Shown here one piece after another: positions 58,152 through 64,000 of a stretch of 64,000 nucleotides of DNA (its first letter is position 1; each line of letters begins with the position of its first letter). Source of the stretch: Cellvibrionales bacterium. Its GTDB lineage: Bacteria > Pseudomonadota > Gammaproteobacteria > Pseudomonadales > JAHEIH01. The DNA lies in assembly GCA_024639455.1 (NCBI GenBank), contig JAHEIH010000026.1, forward strand, positions 421,530-485,529. The letters run 5' to 3'. A program made the translations under genes and the position numbers. The notes beneath the pieces are model-generated. The model was not told the DNA's origin. It saw nothing but the letters and a program-made list of their open reading frames with translations, and did no database searches.

Positions 58152-58634
58152 ATGCCATCGTTTGATATCGTGTCTGAAGTCGAATTGCACGAATTGACCA
58201 ATGCTGTCGACCAGTCTAATCGTCTGATTAGCAACCGCTTCGATTTTAAAGGCGTTGACGCCTTATTCGAGCGCAATGATCGCCAAGTAACTCTTACGGC
58301 GGAAGGCGATTTTCAGTTGCAACAAATGGTTGATATTTTGCGCAGTGCCTTGATGAAGTGCAAGATCGATCCCGCCGCCATGGACGTGGGCCAATGGGCC
58401 ACCTCTGGCAAGGGCGTTAAGCAAGTGGTGACCATGAAGCACGGTCTAGATAAAGAGGTGGCGAAAAAAGTGGTCAAGATGATCAAAGACGAGAAGTTTA
58501 AAGTTCAGGCGTCGATTCAAGGTGAAACGGTGCGTGTTACGGGTAAGAAGCGCGATGACCTGCAGGAAGTGATGGGCTTTTTACGCGGTGCCGATATTGG
58601 CCAGCCGGTACAGTTTAATAATTTCCGCGACTAG
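58152..58634 (+). CDS. YajQ-family nucleotide/cyclic-di-GMP-binding protein
   Basis: 160 residues from ATG 58152; GGAG is nine bases upstream. Sequence [50 protein letters not shown], and [20 protein letters not shown] are diagnostic of YajQ, a cytosolic double-domain protein that binds nucleotides and, in Xanthomonas, cyclic di-GMP. It is divergent from the adenosyltransferase and convergent with ampG, separated from it by a pair of REP-like hairpins. Confidence 0.94.
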   Translation: MPSFDIVSEVELHELTNAVDQSNRLISNRFDFKGVDALFERNDRQVTLTAEGDFQLQQMVDILRSALMKCKIDPAAMDVGQWATSGKGVKQVVTMKHGLDKEVAKKVVKMIKDEKFKVQASIQGETVRVTGKKRDDLQEVMGFLRGADIGQPVQFNNFRD

Positions 58635-58657
58635 ATAATACATCGCTAATTTCCTTT

Positions 58658-58710
58658 GGAGGCATGTCGACAGACATGGCGACCTTCGCCGTTTGCCAGC
58701 AAACGCCTCC
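58658..58710. repeat. Pair of REP-like palindromes, tail to tail
   Basis: Plus copy 58658-58682 reads GGAGGC, stem ATGTC/GACAT, GGCGA; minus copy 58686-58710 reads GGAGGC, stem GTTTGC/GCAAAC, GGCGA. Same head and tail as the cluster at 23.1 kb with unrelated stems. Only three bases separate the two, making a BIME-like unit between convergent yajQ and ampG. Confidence 0.78.
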
Positions 58711-58721
58711 GACATAGCCTT

Positions 58722-60038
58722 CTACTGATTGGAGGCTTTTTCAAGCTTCTCGCGCAGCATCCACAGCATCACCAGCGATGGAATCACCATCAGCGTGGTC
58801 ACGATAAAGAACCGCTCCCAACTGCCCAGCCAATCCACTAAGTAACCGCTACTGCTAGCCAACGTTGTTCGGCTCAAGTTGCCTAGCGAAGCCAGCATGG
58901 CGTATTGCGTCGCTGAAAACGCGCGACCGGTAAGCGCGGTAAGGAACGCGACAAAGGCTACGGTTGAAAATGCCGTGGTGAAGTTGTCCACCACAAGGGT
59001 CAATAACAACAGCCACACTTCGGGCCCAGCGACAGCAATCCAGGCGAACATTAGGTTGCTGGCCGCCATGGCCAGTCCACCGATCATCAAACCTTTGATT
59101 ACCCCAAAGCGGGCGTTGATTACGCTCCCTAGCAGGGTAAATGCCACGGTGACAAACCAGCCAAACATCTTGCTGTAGTTGCCTATCTGTTCGTTGCTAA
59201 AGCCCACCTCTTTGTAGAACACGATCGACATACGCCCAAGGAAGGCTTCGCCGATCTTAAATAAGAAAATAAAGGCCATGAGGGTAAGCGCCACTTGGAT
59301 ACCGTTGCGGCGGAAAAAGTCACGGAAGGGTTCCACTACGGTGACTAATAGCCAACGAGTAAAACCGCCGACATGGCTGTAATCTTTTGCGGCGCGTGCT
59401 TGCAGGGCCTCTCGATCGACCACCGGTTCGCGCACGGTGAGAGTGAACACGATGAGGAGTGCGTTGACGGCGACCATCAGCCACACCACATTATGCCAAC
59501 CGATGCTGTCGGCCATATTGAACGATAAAGCCCCCGGCCATGAATAACCCGTCCACCAGCCGACAATGCCCATCGCCGCCGCGAGTGGGTAAAGGTGGCG
59601 TTCATTATCGTTGAATTGGTCGATGCGGAAAGCGTCGATAGCAATGTCCTGTGTGGCCGAAAAGATCGCTACCAGCAGCGCGACGAGCCCGGTCATAAAC
59701 AGTTGCTCAGAGGGTTTGAGGGTGGTCATGGTGATCAAACACAGCAGCATCGCGGCTTGGCAAAACAGGATCCAGCCGCGGCGTTGCCCGAGCCTGCCAA
59801 ATAGCGGCAGTTTGACGCGATCTAGCAAGGGGGCCCACATAAAATTGATGGCGTACATGGTAAATACGCTACCGAGCAGGCCAATCTCTGCTCGCCCCAC
59901 GCCCGCGTCCTTCAGCCAGCCGTTGAGGTTGCTGCCAATCACCACCCAAGGGAAGCCGCTACTACAGCCGAGCAAGAACACCCACCATAGGCGCGGGTCG
60001 CGAAAGTGTTGCAGTGTTTGGCGCCATTGCTCGGGCAT
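58722..60038 (-). CDS. ampG: AmpG muropeptide permease
   Basis: 438 residues from ATG 60038 (AGGA upstream), twelve or more membrane helices of the MFS. The N-terminus has FLLGCSSGFPWVVIGSNLNGWLKDAG, and the family stretch SATQDIAIDAFRIDQF follows helix five. It imports GlcNAc-anhydroMurNAc peptides released from peptidoglycan, the substrate for AmpD. A REP-like pair is at its 3' end. It is divergent from the DUF481 gene. Confidence 0.93.
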   Translation of the reverse strand: MPEQWRQTLQHFRDPRLWWVFLLGCSSGFPWVVIGSNLNGWLKDAGVGRAEIGLLGSVFTMYAINFMWAPLLDRVKLPLFGRLGQRRGWILFCQAAMLLCLITMTTLKPSEQLFMTGLVALLVAIFSATQDIAIDAFRIDQFNDNERHLYPLAAAMGIVGWWTGYSWPGALSFNMADSIGWHNVVWLMVAVNALLIVFTLTVREPVVDREALQARAAKDYSHVGGFTRWLLVTVVEPFRDFFRRNGIQVALTLMAFIFLFKIGEAFLGRMSIVFYKEVGFSNEQIGNYSKMFGWFVTVAFTLLGSVINARFGVIKGLMIGGLAMAASNLMFAWIAVAGPEVWLLLLTLVVDNFTTAFSTVAFVAFLTALTGRAFSATQYAMLASLGNLSRTTLASSSGYLVDWLGSWERFFIVTTLMVIPSLVMLWMLREKLEKASNQ

Positions 60039-60197
60039 TGGGAGCGTCCTTCGTTTTGGGCAAGTGTACACGCGGCGGCAAATCAGTGCGAGTCGCGACG
60101 CGCTTTGCATACGTGTGCATAAAGTTTGACGCCATTTGGCAAGCTTTTAGCCAAGCCTTGGGCTAAAATGACCGCATTATCAATGTGGGGGGATGTT

Positions 60198-61223
60198 GTG
60201 AATTTGTTGAGTCGGTTAGGTTGCTTATTGATGGCAGTTGGCATTGTGTCGAATGCATCGGCAGGTCGATTATGGTTAACCAATGGCGATCGTGTCGAGG
60301 GTGAAATTGCCAGCTTGAAAGACGGTCAATTGGAATGGGCGACCAAAAATTTTGGCAACATCACAGTACCAATGACCGCGGTACGTGGCATGAGCCTCGA
60401 CCAACAATACAACGTCAAAATGGGCGACGGCGGTGTGCTTCCGCTAAAAAACTGCAGTTTTGCCTACGCTCCCGGGCGAGGTCAGTGGTTGCACTGTGGT
60501 GAAAGCTCTACCATGATCAACGCATTGACTCGCTTGGCTACCATTTCTAAGGACGTGGTTGAGGTGCCGCTGTTCACCCTCCGTGGCAACGTCGATGCGG
60601 CCTATAACAACACCAGTGGCAACACCAACAGCAGTACATTTCATATTGGCGCCGATGCTGAATTGCGCCAAGAGAAAATTCGTCATCGCCTCAAAGCGAG
60701 CTATGACCGCGAAAAATTGAACGATGTGGTCAGTAAGGACCATGAGCAGTTGAAGTATTCTTTGGACTATTTTTACAGCCCTGAATGGTTTGCAAACGGG
60801 ATCGCTTCTTATGAAAGTAACCCGGTAAAAGACCTCAATAGCCGCATAACGTTGGGTGCCGGTGGTGGTCATCAGTTCTTCGACACTGAAACTCGCGCCT
60901 TGTCTGCGAATGCAGGCTTGGCGTTCGTGCAGGAAGACAATATTCTTGCCGATGACAAAGATTATGCGGCCTTTCGCTGGTCGACCGATTTTCGCATGAA
61001 AACCGGCTATTGGAATTCCGAGCTAGTGCACAAAAACGAACTGCTACTGCCGGTAGATCAAATGAGCGAATGGATTTTGCAAACCGAAACCGGGCTTCGC
61101 GCGCCGATTTGGGGTAAAATCAACGGCCTGTTAATGCTTGAATATGATTACGACAACGATCCGCCAGAGGGTAAAACCAACAGCGATCGCAAATTGTCGA
61201 TCGGTGTGAACTACAACTGGTAA
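60198..61223 (+). CDS. DUF481 outer-membrane protein
   Basis: 341 residues from GTG 60198, preceded by GGGGGGA; earlier in-frame ATGs would put residues ahead of the signal peptide (LLSRLGCLLMAVGIVSNASA/G). Residues ~25-80 form a small SH3-like part (RLWLTNGDRVEGEIASLKDG), the rest is a DUF481 beta-barrel with LKASYDREKLNDVVSKD and the C-terminal SIGVNYNW. These are YdiY-like outer-membrane proteins of unknown role. It is followed by fxsA after four bases. Confidence 0.88.
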   Translation: MNLLSRLGCLLMAVGIVSNASAGRLWLTNGDRVEGEIASLKDGQLEWATKNFGNITVPMTAVRGMSLDQQYNVKMGDGGVLPLKNCSFAYAPGRGQWLHCGESSTMINALTRLATISKDVVEVPLFTLRGNVDAAYNNTSGNTNSSTFHIGADAELRQEKIRHRLKASYDREKLNDVVSKDHEQLKYSLDYFYSPEWFANGIASYESNPVKDLNSRITLGAGGGHQFFDTETRALSANAGLAFVQEDNILADDKDYAAFRWSTDFRMKTGYWNSELVHKNELLLPVDQMSEWILQTETGLRAPIWGKINGLLMLEYDYDNDPPEGKTNSDRKLSIGVNYNW

Positions 61224-61227
61224 GCCT

Positions 61228-61704
61228 GTGCCCTTATTTGTCATTTTTGTTTTCCTGCCCATTCTCGAGATGTGGGTGCTGATAGAAACCGGCAGCCACA
61301 TCGGTGGATTAAACACCATAGGGCTCGTGCTGCTCACCGCGGTCATCGGGGCTTTCTGTCTGCGGGTGCAAGGGATGTCGATGCTGTTAGAGGCGCAGCG
61401 CAAAATGCAAGTAGGGGAATTGCCTGCCCATGAAATGTTCGGAGGCCTACTGTTGGCGGTGGCGGGGATATGTCTTGTGACGCCCGGCTTCATCACCGAT
61501 GGCGTTGGTTTCTTATTGCTGTTGCCTCCGGTTCGCGCCGCCATGGGTAAGGCGATTCTTAGCAAAATGCAGGTGAGTGGTCAGCAGCAGTTTTACTATC
61601 ATCAGCAGCACACCCAAAACGGCCCTTTTGGTCCCCGCCGCGAAGATGATATCATTGAAGGTGAAGTCGTTAACGACCCCGATGACACGCCTAAAATTCG
61701 CTAA
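61228..61704 (+). CDS. fxsA: FxsA membrane protein
   Basis: 158 residues from a GTG start. Three membrane segments and the pattern FVFLPILEMWVLIETGSHIG, TAVIGAFCLRVQGMSML and LVTPGFITDGVGFLLLLPPV are diagnostic. In E. coli overexpressed FxsA blocks exclusion of phage T7 by F plasmids; its normal role is unknown. The position just upstream of groES is conserved in gammaproteobacteria. The His/Gln-rich tail (QQFYYHQQHTQN) is variable. Confidence 0.93.
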   Translation: MPLFVIFVFLPILEMWVLIETGSHIGGLNTIGLVLLTAVIGAFCLRVQGMSMLLEAQRKMQVGELPAHEMFGGLLLAVAGICLVTPGFITDGVGFLLLLPPVRAAMGKAILSKMQVSGQQQFYYHQQHTQNGPFGPRREDDIIEGEVVNDPDDTPKIR

Positions 61705-61738
61705 ATCATAAAAAATAGAATTTTTTTATATCCCCACC

Positions 61739-61766
61739 CTTGAAAAGGGTTTCCCTAGCCCCATAT
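61739..61766 (+). promoter_or_regulatory. Heat-shock (sigma-32) promoter of groESL
   Basis: CTTGAAA and CCCCATAT are separated by 13 bases, a full match to the RpoH consensus. It lies about 70 bases before the groES ATG; induction by heat is expected. Confidence 0.9.
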
Positions 61767-61835
61767 CCAGTGACCAGTGGGGTATTCCCCTTTATCAAAA
61801 CAAAGATGACAACGACTTAGTTGGAGACACAATTG

Positions 61836-62129
61836 ATGAACATTCGTCCGTTATATGATCGCGTCGTTATTCGACGTAAAGAAGAAGAAACCACAACCGC
61901 TGGCGGTATCGTTCTCCCTGGTTCAGCCAAAGAACGCCCTAATCAAGGTGAAGTTGTGGCTGTTGGTGCTGGTGCAGTGATGGACAACGGCCAAACGCGC
62001 CCGCTGTCAGTCAAGGTCGGTGACGTTGTTGTATTCGGTCAATACGCCGGCAGCAACACCATTAAGGTTGATGGCGAAGAGCTCATCTTGATGAGCGAAA
62101 ACGAAATCTACGCCGTAATCGAAAACTAA
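61836..62129 (+). CDS. groES: Co-chaperonin GroES
   Basis: 97 residues from ATG 61836, matching the family length; TTGGAG is ten bases upstream. [20 protein letters not shown], the mobile loop [16 protein letters not shown], and the roof region are intact. It caps GroEL during folding. Operon with groEL (35-base gap), transcribed from the sigma-32 promoter. Confidence 0.97.
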   Translation: MNIRPLYDRVVIRRKEEETTTAGGIVLPGSAKERPNQGEVVAVGAGAVMDNGQTRPLSVKVGDVVVFGQYAGSNTIKVDGEELILMSENEIYAVIEN

Positions 62130-62152
62130 TTCATTTACTGAAACATATTTAG

Positions 62153-63811
<1,659 letters not shown>

Positions 63812-63837
63812 TCATCCCCCCTAGCCCTGCGCTAATA

Positions 63838-63866
63838 GAAAAGACCGCCTCGGCGGTCTTTTTTTT
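63838..63866 (+). terminator. Rho-independent terminator of groESL
   Basis: AAGACCGCC-TC-GGCGGTCTT followed by a run of eight T, 27 bases after the groEL stop; the leading A-run also permits action on the opposite strand. Confidence 0.93.
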
Positions 63867-63950
63867 GGCCAGGGATGGCCTTATGCCGTGAAAGGCAGGT
63901 ATGAGGCTTTATGCCGAGATGGCGACAGTGTCAGCATGTCATGGCACATC

Positions 63951-64000
63951 TTACCATTGCACTTCACTCCCAGCCGCAATAGTCTTGGCTTCAATAATGA
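63951..64000 (-). CDS. Possible C-terminal end of a minus-strand gene (fragment)
   Basis: The last 50 bases read on the minus strand as IIEAKTIAAGSEVQW followed by TAA at 63953-63951. That is a plausible protein end, convergent with groEL across the terminator, but 15 codons cannot identify a family. Nothing else is visible between 63867 and 63950. Confidence 0.25.
   Translation of the reverse strand, partial: IIEAKTIAAGSEVQW

Overview
The window reads as core chromosome of a free-living, probably marine gammaproteobacterium. The evidence is gene content: PhoBR/Pst, the type IV pilus set pilA-pilB-pilC-pilD, AmpD/AmpE/AmpG, LplT-Aas, FxsA-GroES-GroEL, BirA-CoaX, plus an H-NOX protein, a glycogen operon, a GH3 lipoprotein and a photolyase cluster. 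Base composition is moderately GC-rich throughout, with visible AT-rich patches at 32.7-34.4 kb and at a few promoters. The genus cannot be fixed from sequence alone. No rRNA, tRNA, CRISPR array, prophage or intact insertion sequence is visible.

Layout. 1-1.3 kb: 3' part-missing Aer-like chemotaxis receptor and a cold-shock protein. 1.5-8.5 kb: lplT-aas fusion, DUF1653 protein, PLP sulfhydrylase, membrane protein, a BirA lacking its DNA-binding domain, CoaX. 8.6-13 kb: parC-lpxL, two small genes, an SOS (LexA) box, an H-NOX protein. 13-17.5 kb: glgC-pgm-glgA. 17.5-23.1 kb: nitronate monooxygenase-like protein, then the photolyase/FAD-oxidoreductase pair divergent from an epimerase-lipocalin-CbiX run. 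23.1-28 kb: REP-like cluster, SYLF protein, GH3 lipoprotein and sugar transporter. 28-35.6 kb: coaE, pilD, pilC, pilB, a hybrid histidine kinase, a dead copy of the pilB 5' end, and pilA with an elaborate promoter region. 35.6-40.9 kb: argS, acyl-CoA dehydrogenase, a decapitated TIR-type effector remnant and a DUF2185 protein. 41-49.8 kb: phoB-phoR-pstSCAB-phoU. 49.8-61.2 kb: nadC, ampD, Pho-box porin, a LysR gene killed by one stop codon, acetoacetyl-CoA synthetase and thiolase, ampE, PduO-type adenosyltransferase, YajQ, AmpG, DUF481 outer-membrane protein. 61.2-63.9 kb: fxsA and the heat-shock groESL operon.

How the parts fit. The Pho block is self-contained: Pho boxes lie before phoB, before pstS and before the porin at 52 kb, so outer-membrane entry, periplasmic capture, ABC import, kinase and regulator look co-induced by phosphate starvation. 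The pilus block has a sigma-54 promoter and a CRP/Vfr-type site at pilA. AmpD, AmpE and AmpG form a peptidoglycan-recycling theme that is interrupted by a ketone-body module between ampD and ampE.

The most interesting features are structural. A partial pilB duplication brackets an AT-rich histidine kinase. Six of nine convergent gene pairs end in an identical 4-base interlocked stop-codon overlap, while two of the other three carry REP-like hairpins. An almost ideal LexA box controls a 67-residue protein of unknown function. A perfect 15-bp dyad lies upstream of pilA. I did not find a wholly new multi-gene system; the best candidates for undescribed biology are the SOS-controlled small gene and the pilB/kinase rearrangement.
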